Positions 7,885 to 16,688 of a stretch of DNA of 64,000 nucleotides are shown here, one piece after another (positions within the stretch are counted from its first letter, which is position 1; the number at the start of each line of letters is the position of its first letter). This DNA comes from CAZSHG01 sp964459995 (lineage in GTDB: Bacteria; UBP14; UBA6098), in assembly GCA_964459995.1 (NCBI GenBank), contig CAYWOR010000002.1, forward strand, positions 1 to 64,000, in the 5' to 3' direction. Under the pieces are notes generated by a model. The model saw only the letters and a program-made list of their open reading frames with translations. It did no database searches and was not told the origin of the DNA. A program made the translations under genes and the position numbers.

Positions 7885-8906
7885 CGGTTCACCTCCTCCA
7901 TCCTTTCGACCTTAGCGCCGTCGCGAAGCCCGAGAGCACCGCGGTAAACGACTTCTTCTTCCGGTTCGATCCCAGAGATTATTTCGACTGAATCCGAACG
8001 GACAATCCCTGTCTGCACAACTCTGCGCGAAACATTTCCCCCGTTATAGACGAATGCTATGCTGTCCATAACGATCGAAGAACGGGGAACGATTATCGCA
8101 TTTTCACGCGACTCTGCTACTACCCTCGCTTCGACGAAAACCCCAACCGGCAAAAGCTTTTCTTTGTTGTCGATCACTATTTCCGCCTTGAAAAGTCCGG
8201 TGATAGGATCCGCGCCGGGAGAAATATTCCTAAGCCTGCCGACAAACTCCTTATCCGGTGCGACATCAGCTAAAATACGCACGATCATGTTCTCACTGAC
8301 TTTCGCAAAATCGGTGCTGGAGATGCTAACCGGCAATTTCAGCTCCTCGATGACCGCAAGGCGAAGTATTCCGCGAAGACCGGGGGCGTAAACATCCAAC
8401 TCGTTGAAATATTTCCCGACTATCGTTCCTGCGAAGGGTGCACGAAGCTCTGTGCTATTGCGCACCTGACGGAATCCTGCCTCGGCGGCCTCGAATCCGG
8501 CTCTCGCCTGGTCAAAACTCTGAGGAGATATAAGGCTGTCCTGATAGAGCGAACGCATCCGCTCAAAAGTCTGCTTGGCGGCCTCATATTGCGCGCGAAC
8601 CTGATTCAGATTTTCCTCGTCCATTTTGACTAAAAGCTGGCTGGAACTCACTTTGTCACCCACACGGACATAGATTTTATCGATAGTCCCGGGTATCTGC
8701 GGAAATATCATCACATCGCGAATACCCTCCAACCGTCCGGAAAAGGTAACATACTCTTCAATATTACGAACATCCGGTTTCATAATACCGACAACAATCT
8801 TGTTGCGAGAGGTTTCTTGTTTGGCATTGCCCGGATTGCCCTGACATCCGACAAGAAAAACCATAATAACCACAAATAGAATAAGAACTACACTGCGCGA
8901 CTTCAT
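7881..8906 (-). CDS. RND periplasmic adaptor (membrane fusion) lipoprotein
   Basis: I place the start at ATG 8906 (341 residues), because AAGGAGA lies just upstream; longer readings run into the preceding TolC gene. Lipobox FLVGC with Cys about 20. The adaptor order is visible: a barrel-sandwich strand (GTIDKIYVRVGDKVSSSQLLVKMDEENL), a coiled-coil hairpin (NQVRAQYEAAKQTFERM ... FDQARAGFEAAEAGFRQV), the returning half (LRAPFAGTIVGKY), then beta-barrel and membrane-proximal domains. It bridges the RND pump and the TolC-like channel. It overlaps the RND gene by 4 bases and follows tolC by one base. Confidence 0.93.
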   Translation of the reverse strand: MKSRSVVLILFVVIMVFLVGCQGNPGNAKQETSRNKIVVGIMKPDVRNIEEYVTFSGRLEGIRDVMIFPQIPGTIDKIYVRVGDKVSSSQLLVKMDEENLNQVRAQYEAAKQTFERMRSLYQDSLISPQSFDQARAGFEAAEAGFRQVRNSTELRAPFAGTIVGKYFNELDVYAPGLRGILRLAVIEELKLPVSISSTDFAKVSENMIVRILADVAPDKEFVGRLRNISPGADPITGLFKAEIVIDNKEKLLPVGVFVEARVVAESRENAIIVPRSSIVMDSIAFVYNGGNVSRRVVQTGIVRSDSVEIISGIEPEEEVVYRGALGLRDGAKVERMEEVNR

Positions 8907-8907
8907 C

Positions 8908-10215
8908 TTATCTCTCCTTGAAATTATTCCCGATTGCGACATCGTATTCGATTCGGGCGACTTTGTAATCCGCGATTGCGGCGATATATTCATTCTGAGC
9001 TTGTATCAGCGCGGAATTAGCGTCGAGAACATCGGTATTTGTGGCAAGTCCCGCGCCGAACTCGGCTTGTGCCACACGGTAACCCTCACGCGCCTGTTCC
9101 AGTTTGACCTTCGAGACACTGAGCCTCTGCTCGATTTCTTTGAGCGCGTTGAACTGGTTCCGAATCTCCATCTGGGCGGCGCGAAGCATCATATTGTAGG
9201 CCTCTTCGGCTCTATTGCTATTATATCTGGCCTTTTTCACGCCATAAATTCGCTCGCCGAAAGAAATGATGTCCCAGCTCGCGGCGAGGGTGAGATTCCA
9301 GGAATCGTAGAATTCAGGCTCATATGAGCGGTTAGGCCGCTGATATAGGTAGTTAAATATACCTACAATATTCGGCGAGAAAGAGCCATAGGCGATGTTT
9401 ACTCCAGCTCTGGAAGCCTCGACCGCCTTCGCCATCTGCCGAATATCCGTGCGTTTATCCATTGCAGATGAGATATCCCCGTGGTAATCCGGCATGGTAA
9501 TATCGCCGATTGCTGTGTCAGGATCGAGGATCAGCGAGGTGTCATCCGGAAAATTCAGGATGAAATTCAGCCCAAGCCTCGAGGCGTTTACAGCGTTCTC
9601 GGCCTGAATCCGCAGAAGGTCTATTTCTGAGCTTGCCACGCGGGTTTTCAGAAGGTCGTTTCGCGAGACGAGACCCTGTTCATACATCGCCTCGATAACG
9701 CGAAGATGCGCGTCCATACGGCCTCTGGCGTCGATCATCGATTCCCTGAACAGCTCGGCTTTGATAACCCCGAAATAGGCAGTCGCAACCTGTTTGCCGA
9801 CCTTGTTCAGACTGCCCTCATATCCTGCAGTCTCCATCTGAGCGGCGGCTTTGGCGGCCTTCTGTCCGAAAAATATCTTCCCGCCTGTGAAAATTGGCTG
9901 TTGAACTCCGAAAGCTATGCGATAGTTATCGTCATCACCCATCGGAATCCCGCCTTCGGGCATGAACATACTTAGCTCATCGGGCATAACCAAAGTTGGC
10001 ACCTCGTCGAGCCGGGTGTATGACGCCTCCGCCTTCACACGCGGGAAAAATCCGGTAACAGCCGATTTCGCGTCCATCTCTGCGGCACGGCGCGAATTAT
10101 AGGACATCAGAACTTCTGAATTGGCTTTCATCGCCCTGTCAATCGCCTCGTCCAATGTTAGCCCGAATGCGGCAGTAGCGAGCATGCAAGCAATTATTAA
10201 CAGTTTTTTTCTCAT
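8908..10215 (-). CDS. TolC-family outer-membrane efflux protein
   Basis: 435 residues with a signal peptide (LLIIACMLATAAFG). The two-fold repeat typical of the family is seen: LDEAIDRAMKANSEVLMSYNSRRAAEMD near the start and a related coiled-coil/strand segment in the second half (ASWDIISFGERIYGVKKARYN ... RNQFNALKEIEQRL). Trimeric TolC proteins form the outer-membrane channel and periplasmic tunnel of tripartite pumps. It lies first of the three pump genes and 21 bases after the TetR stop. Confidence 0.92.
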   Translation of the reverse strand: MRKKLLIIACMLATAAFGLTLDEAIDRAMKANSEVLMSYNSRRAAEMDAKSAVTGFFPRVKAEASYTRLDEVPTLVMPDELSMFMPEGGIPMGDDDNYRIAFGVQQPIFTGGKIFFGQKAAKAAAQMETAGYEGSLNKVGKQVATAYFGVIKAELFRESMIDARGRMDAHLRVIEAMYEQGLVSRNDLLKTRVASSEIDLLRIQAENAVNASRLGLNFILNFPDDTSLILDPDTAIGDITMPDYHGDISSAMDKRTDIRQMAKAVEASRAGVNIAYGSFSPNIVGIFNYLYQRPNRSYEPEFYDSWNLTLAASWDIISFGERIYGVKKARYNSNRAEEAYNMMLRAAQMEIRNQFNALKEIEQRLSVSKVKLEQAREGYRVAQAEFGAGLATNTDVLDANSALIQAQNEYIAAIADYKVARIEYDVAIGNNFKER

Positions 10216-10236
10216 TTCTGTTCCTTAGAAAGTAAT

Positions 10237-10848
10237 CTATTCGGTCTTTTTCACAGCACCATTCATAAAAAGATGAAATATAACTCCCGCCTTAAGCCCC
10301 AGATCGTATTCTTCAGGCGAAAAAAGCCAATCCCCCATGAAAGAAGAAATTAGCCCCGAAAGCGCCGATGCCGCGTCTTCCGGCGAAATTCCCTTCCTGA
10401 GGTGTTTTTTATTTTTATTAAAATACATCCCCAATTTGATCCGGAATTCCATAACAACATTGTGAATGCGCGGCTTTATCTGATCGACGATGAACTCGGG
10501 ACAAAAACGGTAAAACTCCGACATCATGATGCGGTAAAAATTCGGGTTTTTGTTTATGATATTCAGAGAGCTTCGAACGTATTTCTCGATTACTTCCTCG
10601 AAAGTTCCATCCTGAAGCAAAACATCCTCACCCTCCATGACCATTTCCTCGAATTTCCGGTCGATTAGTGCGATAAAAAGGTCTTCCTTGTTCTCAAAAT
10701 AATTGTAAATGGTCGCTTTGGAAAAACCGGCTTCTTCGGTAACATCCTCGATTTTGGTCATCGCAAACCCATGGACAGCAATGAGTTTTTCGGCCGCATC
10801 GATAAGTAACTCCCTGTTCCGAATTTTGTCTTTTTCTTTCTGCCTCAT
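10237..10848 (-). CDS. TetR-family regulator of the efflux operon
   Basis: 203 residues. N-terminal helix-turn-helix (RELLIDAAEKLIAVHGFAMTKIEDVTEEAGFSKATIYNYFENKEDLF, residues 11-56) followed by an all-helical ligand domain. It is the first gene of the efflux operon, and two related palindromes lie directly upstream (10861-10876 and 10901-10914). The simplest reading is autorepression and repression of the pump, relieved by a pump substrate. Confidence 0.92.
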   Translation of the reverse strand: MRQKEKDKIRNRELLIDAAEKLIAVHGFAMTKIEDVTEEAGFSKATIYNYFENKEDLFIALIDRKFEEMVMEGEDVLLQDGTFEEVIEKYVRSSLNIINKNPNFYRIMMSEFYRFCPEFIVDQIKPRIHNVVMEFRIKLGMYFNKNKKHLRKGISPEDAASALSGLISSFMGDWLFSPEEYDLGLKAGVIFHLFMNGAVKKTE

Positions 10849-10860
10849 GTTTCCCCCTTA

Positions 10861-10914
10861 GGTTACCCGTGGTTCATTTTTATACTCACGATTATTATAA
10901 TGACCCGCGGGTTA
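10861..10914 (-). promoter_or_regulatory. Pair of operator-like palindromes upstream of the TetR-efflux operon
   Basis: TGACCCGCGGGTTA (10901-10914) and, on the opposite strand, TGAACCACGGGTAAC (10862-10876) share the pattern TGA.CC.CGGGT.A. They are about four helical turns apart and flank an AT-rich stretch (TTATTATAATGA) suitable for a -10 region. They lie 13-66 bases upstream of the TetR start codon. Confidence 0.6.
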
Positions 10915-11067
10915 TTTTTCAACCCAATTTTCATCTTTTTCCAATTTCGCGAAACCCTTTAATACAGACCTTTTGGAAAAGATGAGGTAGAATATGATTC
11001 TCCTCGACTTGATTTTTTCTGTTGTTTGAGATTTATTTTTTTGTGGAGGGGACTACTTCTTCGAATT

Positions 11068-11141
11068 TGGCTGGGGAGCAGGGATTCGAACCCCAATTCT
11101 ACGGTCCAGAGCCGCATGTCCTGCCATTGGACGACTCCCCA
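11068..11141 (-). tRNA. tRNA-Gln (anticodon CTG), CCA encoded
   Basis: Reading the minus strand, the acceptor stem TGGGGAG pairs with CTCCCCA. The D arm is GTCC..GGAC, the anticodon stem TGCGG/CCGTA with loop CT-CTG-GA, and the T arm is GGGG TTCGAAT CCC-type. After discriminator G, the chromosome encodes CCA (11068-11070). Anticodon CUG reads CAG (Gln). The remainder of 10849-11306 has only the operators above and a leader for the downstream gene. Confidence 0.93.
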
Positions 11142-11246
11142 GTGCTTCAAAGAGACCCAATATATTTTTGCAGATTGCCATAGTCAAGAGAATTTTCATA
11201 AACCTCAAATTTTATTTGTGAAAGTTCTTTTCTGAATCTTCAATAC

Positions 11247-11280
11247 TTGACTTGAGAGTGTTCTGCCTGTAATTTATATA
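11247..11280 (+). promoter_or_regulatory. Possible promoter for the 11.3-22.5 kb gene run
   Basis: TTGACT (11247-11252) lies upstream of AT-rich TAATTTATATAAAATATG (11270-11287). The -10 element is ambiguous: TAATTT at 17 bases spacing is weak, TATATA is too far. It sits just upstream of the GGGAGA ribosome site of the gene at 11307. Confidence 0.35.
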
Positions 11281-11306
11281 AAATATGTAGCTAAGGGAGA
11301 GTCGAT

Positions 11307-12896
11307 ATGAAAACACGCAACATCGGAAAAAAAGGGCTGGTCGAGCTGATTATAGCGCTATGTCTGCTTTTCGTCGGGTGCGCGAATGGCGAGGCGACAC
11401 CCGAAGCCAAGGTCGAGGAGGCAAATAATATGGATAGAAAACCGGTTCTCGCCGGAAGCTGGTATCCGGGCGATTCAACAGAACTTCGTGCAACAATCGA
11501 ATCCTATTTCCGCAAGGCCGATCCTCCAAAAATCGAAGGACGCATCGTCGGAATGGTGTCGCCGCATGCCGGTTATGTCTATTCGGGACCTGTGGCGGCA
11601 TATGGTTTCAAAGCTCTACAGCGCGATAAAGCCAAATACAAAAGCTCGACCGTAGTGATTATCGGCCCGAACCATCGTGCGGCGGGCTTCTCGGGAATCA
11701 GCATATGGGCGGACGGCGGATGGATTACTCCTCTCGGCAGAACCCCTATAGATACCGATTTTGCGAAAGCACTGCTGAACAAACTCGGCCCCTCTGCCGA
11801 TTTTAACACCTATGTCCACAATGTAGAACATTCCCTCGAAATTCAACTCCCCTTCCTGCAATACGCTCTGGATAATGATTTGAAGATTGTCCCCATCGTC
11901 TTAGGTTCACAGTTGGACATTATGGTAGATAACCTCGCAAACGCAATCGCCGAAATCGCCGATGAGAAAACTATCATCCTCGCCAGCACCGACCTCTCGC
12001 ACTATCATCCGCAGAACAAAGCGCAATCTCTCGACGGCATTTTCACCGAGGCTGTCCTCAGCGGCGATGCAGACAGCCTTCGCAAAGTCGTCCGCTCCGG
12101 AAAATGTGAAGCATGCGGATACAACGCCGTCTTGACGTTGATGAAATGCGCGGGTCGTCTCGGCGCGGACAGCATCGAAAAGCTTCGTTATGCCACTTCC
12201 GGCGATGTCCCGCATGGCGATTCCTCGCAGGTCGTCGGCTATCTTGCCGCGCTATTTCTTAATACCGGCAAGGAACACAAACTCGGGAGCAATATGAAAG
12301 ACTCAGCTCAGACTGATTCACAGGCCGATTTTAACTTAACTGATGAGCAAAAAATATATTTGCTCAAATTGGCAAGAAAGACAATCGAAGATTATGTCCG
12401 TGACGGCAAAGTTCACACCCCCAAAATGCCCGAAGACGCTATCCTCGCGAATGATGGCGCGGTTTTCGTAACCCTGCACCGGGATGGTTTGCTTCGAGGA
12501 TGTATCGGACAGATGATTGCGCAGGGGCCGCTCTATCTAGCGGTGCGCGATATGGCAATCTCCGCGGCGACTCGTGATCACCGATTCCAACCGGTCAGCA
12601 CCAAAGAACTGGACTCAATCGACATCGAAATCTCCGTCCTCTCGCCGATGCAACCCTTTGAGGACTGGCGCGATTTCGAGATGGGCGTTCACGGCATATG
12701 GCTCACAAATGGCAACCGTAGCGGCGTTTTTCTGCCGCAGGTCGGACGAGAAACCGGCTGGAGCAAAGAGCGTTTTCTTCAGGAACTTTGCTCTCAGAAA
12801 GCGGGGCTACGAGCCGATTGCTACAAAGACCCGAACACTCAGCTTTTCAAATACACTGTTGTCGAATTTGACGAACACGATTTCAAACTAAGGTAG
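11307..12896 (+). CDS. Memo (AmmeMemoRadiSam protein B) - AMMECR1 (protein A) fusion, predicted lipoprotein
   Basis: 529 residues. An N-terminal signal (LIIALCLLFVGC) gives a probable lipid-anchored Cys25. Residues about 45-315 are a Memo domain: AGSWYPGD, VSPHAGYVYSGP, IGPNHR, NVEHSLEIQLPFLQ, LASTDLSHYH, EACGYNAV and SGDVPHGDSSQVVGY. Residues about 345-525 are AMMECR1: GAVFVTLHRDGLLRGCIGQM (about 390-404), RDHRFQP, GVFLPQVGRETGW. Memo is related to LigB-type dioxygenases; the A/B/radical-SAM proteins co-occur in many prokaryotes but their joint biochemistry is not established. Fusion of A and B occurs elsewhere; a secretion signal in front is less expected. No radical SAM partner lies in the window. 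Start supported by AGGGAGAG upstream. Confidence 0.9.
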   Translation: MKTRNIGKKGLVELIIALCLLFVGCANGEATPEAKVEEANNMDRKPVLAGSWYPGDSTELRATIESYFRKADPPKIEGRIVGMVSPHAGYVYSGPVAAYGFKALQRDKAKYKSSTVVIIGPNHRAAGFSGISIWADGGWITPLGRTPIDTDFAKALLNKLGPSADFNTYVHNVEHSLEIQLPFLQYALDNDLKIVPIVLGSQLDIMVDNLANAIAEIADEKTIILASTDLSHYHPQNKAQSLDGIFTEAVLSGDADSLRKVVRSGKCEACGYNAVLTLMKCAGRLGADSIEKLRYATSGDVPHGDSSQVVGYLAALFLNTGKEHKLGSNMKDSAQTDSQADFNLTDEQKIYLLKLARKTIEDYVRDGKVHTPKMPEDAILANDGAVFVTLHRDGLLRGCIGQMIAQGPLYLAVRDMAISAATRDHRFQPVSTKELDSIDIEISVLSPMQPFEDWRDFEMGVHGIWLTNGNRSGVFLPQVGRETGWSKERFLQELCSQKAGLRADCYKDPNTQLFKYTVVEFDEHDFKLR

Positions 12897-12902
12897 AGAA
12901 CT

Positions 12903-13829
12903 TTGGACGAACCCGAACTCGACATAAAAAAAGGCGGCCTTCTCGCGCGAATATTCGACCACATCTTTTTTCTGCGGCCTTTATTGATATTGCCAATCTG
13001 GGCGCCTTTGCTTCTCGGCTACAACGCCGCAGGCGGAAGCGGTCTCGATTTTCTTTTCGTAAAATTGCTTCTGCTGGGGATTTTCCTCGGCGGCGGAATA
13101 TACGGCCTCAACCAGATATATGACATCGTCGGCGACCGGATCAACCGTAAAAATCTACCTCTTTCGCTCGGGCTTGTTTCCGAGAGATTTGCATGGATCA
13201 TCACCCTTCTCTGCGACATCTTAGCGCTCGCGGTTGCTTTTTGGATAACGCCATTTACCGGACTTTTTACCGCACTCGGGGTTTTTATGGGGTTTTTATA
13301 TTCCCATCCGAAATTCCGGTTCAAGGACAGCCCCTGGAAATCGATTGTTCTTAACGGCCTCGGCCACGGCGCGCTGGTTTATGTAATCGGCTGGAGTTCG
13401 ATCGACAAGCTTCATTGGCAGGTGCTCTACAGAATGCTACCCTACGCGCTGGCCTACGCCGGCGTCTTTATCGCAACGACGATACCCGATATCGAGGGGG
13501 ACCGCGCGACCGGCAAAACAACTCTGGCCGTTCTAAAGGGCGAAAAAATATCTACGATAATCTCCTACGCACTAATCGGTGTCGCGGCAGTCGGCTCGAT
13601 ATTTCTGAAAGAGCCGGCGGTTTTTCTCACAGGGCTTTTCGCAGTGCCCTTTTATGTCTATGCCGCAATCAAAGGTGGCAGAAGATTTGTTACTGCAAAC
13701 AAGGTTGCTGTTTTGCTTATGAATCTTTGGGTCTGCTTCTATGCTTTCCCCTATTTCATTGTTCTGATTATAGTTATAGCAGGAAGTAGGGTTTATTATT
13801 CGATGAGACTCGACACGAAATATCCATGA
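12903..13829 (+). CDS. UbiA-family prenyltransferase
   Basis: 308 residues from a TTG start 7 bases after the preceding stop (AAGGTAGAG nearby). Eight or nine hydrophobic helices with both Asp-rich motifs of the family: NQIYDIVGD (about residues 71-79) and DIEGDRATGKTT (about 196-207), which bind the magnesium-prenyl-diphosphate. These integral membrane enzymes transfer an isoprenyl chain to an aromatic or similar acceptor, for example in quinone or archaeal-type lipid synthesis. The acceptor cannot be assigned, and no quinone genes are next to it. Prenyl precursors would come from the MEP pathway, for which ispF and dxr lie in this window. Confidence 0.88.
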   Translation: MDEPELDIKKGGLLARIFDHIFFLRPLLILPIWAPLLLGYNAAGGSGLDFLFVKLLLLGIFLGGGIYGLNQIYDIVGDRINRKNLPLSLGLVSERFAWIITLLCDILALAVAFWITPFTGLFTALGVFMGFLYSHPKFRFKDSPWKSIVLNGLGHGALVYVIGWSSIDKLHWQVLYRMLPYALAYAGVFIATTIPDIEGDRATGKTTLAVLKGEKISTIISYALIGVAAVGSIFLKEPAVFLTGLFAVPFYVYAAIKGGRRFVTANKVAVLLMNLWVCFYAFPYFIVLIIVIAGSRVYYSMRLDTKYP

Positions 13830-13839
13830 GAGAGGCGCG

Positions 13840-14598
13840 ATGTTTAGGTTAAAAATCCTTTCGCTTTTACTATTATCTTTCACGATACTTTTCGCGAAGG
13901 CCGGCCCTATAAGAATGGGCGATCATCTTATGTCGCGGGGCGAATACTCGAAAGCCTTAGCGGAATATCGCAAAGCCGAAGCCGAGAATCCTAACGACCC
14001 CGAAGTCCTATGGCGCATCGGTTCGGCGATGACCCGTCTCGCGCTTACAATTCAGGGCAGTTCGCGGCACGATAGCCTCGAAATCGCCACGAATTACCTA
14101 AATCGCGCCATCGTGCAGAACTCCGGCATCCTCATGGCTCATCTCGAATATGCCCGTGCGCTGGGAAACTTAGCGCTTTTTAAACCCGACTGGGACGACA
14201 ACCGCGTCGCACGAAGAGTTCGCGAGGAGCTTGTTCTCGTCCTGAACAAAGAGCCAAGTAACTCCGAAGCCCTTTATTTAATGGGAATTTGGCATAAATG
14301 GGTCTGCCCTAAACCGCTCCTCGAACGCAAGCCAAGCGGTCTCGGAGCCGCATGCATCGATAGCTCGGCCTATTATCTCCGCCAAGCAGAAAAACAGGAC
14401 AAGGAAAACCTCGAATTCCAGCTCGAACTCGCCCGCGTATATATCGCGATGAACAATACCGGCGCGGCAAAAGAGGTTCTTCGCGGAATTATCGCAGTGA
14501 AAAACCCACCATCGATTTATGAACCGACAATTGAGAACGCAAAAACAATCCTTTTCGGCATCGAAAACCCCGAAGACTCCTCCGGAGAACCCAAATGA
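13840..14598 (+). CDS. Exported tetratricopeptide-repeat protein
   Basis: 252 residues. Signal peptide (ILSLLLLSFTILFAKA), then TPR-like helical pairs: RMGDHLMSRGEYSKALAEYRKAEAENPNDPEVLWRIGSAM, a middle block with IVQNSGILMAHLEYARALGNLA, and AEKQDKENLEFQLELARVYIAMNNTGAAKEVLRGI near the end. TPR proteins are protein-binding scaffolds; here presumably periplasmic. The stop overlaps the next start (ATGA, 14595-14598), coupling it to the transglutaminase-like protein. Specific partner unknown. Confidence 0.8.
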   Translation: MFRLKILSLLLLSFTILFAKAGPIRMGDHLMSRGEYSKALAEYRKAEAENPNDPEVLWRIGSAMTRLALTIQGSSRHDSLEIATNYLNRAIVQNSGILMAHLEYARALGNLALFKPDWDDNRVARRVREELVLVLNKEPSNSEALYLMGIWHKWVCPKPLLERKPSGLGAACIDSSAYYLRQAEKQDKENLEFQLELARVYIAMNNTGAAKEVLRGIIAVKNPPSIYEPTIENAKTILFGIENPEDSSGEPK

Positions 14599-16688
14599 AA
14601 AAAGCCCTCGTGGCATTCATCATCTTTCTTGGCATCGCGATTTCGGCGCAAGGTCAGTCTTTGCGCGATGTCCTTTATACTGCCGACGGTGAGGAAACCC
14701 GTGGCGAGCTTATCGAAATCACGCCTGTGCAGGTTCTTTTCCAAACACCGCAGGGCATGCTTAGATTAAACCGCAACGAAGTGCTAAGCGTCGAATTCGG
14801 CAAAGAGCGCGCCGGAGACACATGGCGAACAATCGACGACATCGATGACGAGCTTCTGTTGGATGTCCTTGGGAAAATCCCCGAACCAGAAGTCTCAGCG
14901 GGAGCTAATTACATAGTCCTTTACGATAGCAGACACATTGAATTTCGCCTCGACGGCACGATTGAAACCAGCCATAGACGCATATCGCAGGTTCTCGCCG
15001 AAGGTGCAAAGGATTATGTCGCGCTGAACGAGATTTACTTTTTCCCGGATATCGAATCGCCTGAGATAGTCCATGCGCGAAGCATCTCGCCCTCCGGTCA
15101 AGTTCTTCATCTGGACGAATCCGCCATCGAGCGCGGCTCGATAAACCCCTATTTTCCGGATTACGACCGTCTGAACATCCTAAAATACGCGCTCGGGGAA
15201 ATGGCTGTTGGGAGCGTGGTCGATGTCTCGGAAAAGACAATTCGGCGTGGCACTTCGCCGCTCGATCCATTTTTCCTGAGTGTGCAATTCTATTCAGATG
15301 CCCCGGCTATGCGTCGCGAGGTATATCTTATTTGCGAGACCGGCACAAATCCGGCCTTCGATGTGGCAAATTGGCCGAAAAACTGGCCTTCCGCAAAGAT
15401 AGAGACAACACCGGCATTCACGAAATATAGTTGGATTATCGAGAACATTCCACCGGTTTTGCCGGAATCCAATATGCCGCCGGAAGCCCTTTATTCGCCG
15501 ACTTTGCTCATTTCGGACGGCATAAGCTGGGATTCTATCGCAGTGGAATTCGATATGGCGATCCGCACTGCAGATGATTCTCCGCCGCGAATCGACCGCG
15601 TTCTCGAGCGGATTCTCGCCGGACGAAAATCGCAGAAAGACAAGGCGCGCGCGATTTATACTTGGATTTCCACCGAGGTTGGCTTCATTCCGGTGGATGC
15701 CTACATTTACGGCTTCACGCCGAAAAAACTCTCTCAGATTGTCGGAAAGCAGTCAGCAAACGACCTCGACCGTGCCTTTTTGTTTTATTGTCTGGCAAAA
15801 CGTTCAGGTATCGAGGTCTCGATCGGTTTTGCTTCGGCACACGAGGATGGTTTCTCCGAAACAGTTCCCTCGCTTTTCTCGGTGCCTGTTCCGATTGTCC
15901 TCGCGACCCTCGACGGCCAGCGCATAATTATCGATCTGTCAACCGATTTTCTGCCTATGGGCACGGTGGAAACCTCGATTATGGGCGAGCCTGCAGTATT
16001 TTTCAGCAATGGGAAATACCAGATTTCGTCTATTCCTATGCCGTTTCCCGCAGAGGAAGGCAAATCGGCTGAGATGACAATCCGCCTAAGCCCCGATGGC
16101 TCTATTCAGGGCCAATTGCACGAAAAATATTTCGGCAACCGGCAGGAGAACATCCGCGATTTCAGATATGTTACACAGGAACAAATTCGGCAAGCAATGG
16201 AGGAGCGAGTCGGCAAAATCCACAACTCGGCGCATCTCGACGGCTGGCGGCTTCAGAATATATCGGATTTGGACGCGATTCCCGAGCTTATTGTCGAGTT
16301 TTCTGCACCAGACTACGCCATCGACGCCGGCGGGAAATTCCTTGCTTTTAAACTTCCCGGTATAGATTATTCGGCATGGGGAACCGGCGCAACAACCCGT
16401 AAATGGCCGGTTTGGTTCGATTCACCACATCGCGAAAAAAACAAGATCGACATAGAGCTTCCTTCGGGATACCGGCTTTATCACCTTCCGGAGAATGTTC
16501 GGTTCGAGGCCGATTCGATAAGTTATACTGCGGTTTTTACAGAGAAAAAGGGGCATCTAATTTTCGACGACGATTACAGCCGCTCGAGAATGGCTTTTGC
16601 TCCGGAGAAATACCCTGAATACCGCGAATACAGGCGTGCTCAGGCGGCGGTCGCAAACAGGTGGGTTGTTCTTGAAAAGGCCAAATGA
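14595..16688 (+). CDS. Exported DUF3857 / transglutaminase-like protein, catalytic Cys apparently missing
   Basis: 697 residues with a signal peptide (AFIIFLGIAISAQG). A short first domain (residues about 20-75) resembles a small beta-barrel. Residues about 100-300 look like DUF3857, and about 335-440 like a transglutaminase-like fold (KARAIYTWISTEVGFIP ... DRAFLFYCLAKRSGIEVSIGFAS). Active members usually have a Gly-x-Cys before the helix leading to 'LLRAAGI'; here that place reads QSANDLDRAFLFY, so the nucleophile seems to be lost. The C-terminal third is beta-rich. It is probably a periplasmic binding or structural protein rather than an enzyme. Overlaps by 4 bases with both neighbours. Confidence 0.75.
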   Translation: MKKALVAFIIFLGIAISAQGQSLRDVLYTADGEETRGELIEITPVQVLFQTPQGMLRLNRNEVLSVEFGKERAGDTWRTIDDIDDELLLDVLGKIPEPEVSAGANYIVLYDSRHIEFRLDGTIETSHRRISQVLAEGAKDYVALNEIYFFPDIESPEIVHARSISPSGQVLHLDESAIERGSINPYFPDYDRLNILKYALGEMAVGSVVDVSEKTIRRGTSPLDPFFLSVQFYSDAPAMRREVYLICETGTNPAFDVANWPKNWPSAKIETTPAFTKYSWIIENIPPVLPESNMPPEALYSPTLLISDGISWDSIAVEFDMAIRTADDSPPRIDRVLERILAGRKSQKDKARAIYTWISTEVGFIPVDAYIYGFTPKKLSQIVGKQSANDLDRAFLFYCLAKRSGIEVSIGFASAHEDGFSETVPSLFSVPVPIVLATLDGQRIIIDLSTDFLPMGTVETSIMGEPAVFFSNGKYQISSIPMPFPAEEGKSAEMTIRLSPDGSIQGQLHEKYFGNRQENIRDFRYVTQEQIRQAMEERVGKIHNSAHLDGWRLQNISDLDAIPELIVEFSAPDYAIDAGGKFLAFKLPGIDYSAWGTGATTRKWPVWFDSPHREKNKIDIELPSGYRLYHLPENVRFEADSISYTAVFTEKKGHLIFDDDYSRSRMAFAPEKYPEYREYRRAQAAVANRWVVLEKAK

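Noticed and set aside
8907..8993. Longer start for the RND adaptor
   Set aside because: It would overlap tolC by 86 bases and put 29 polar residues before a clear lipoprotein signal; the ATG at 8906 has a good ribosome site.
10959..11235. Short frames on both strands
   Set aside because: They read through tRNA-Gln.
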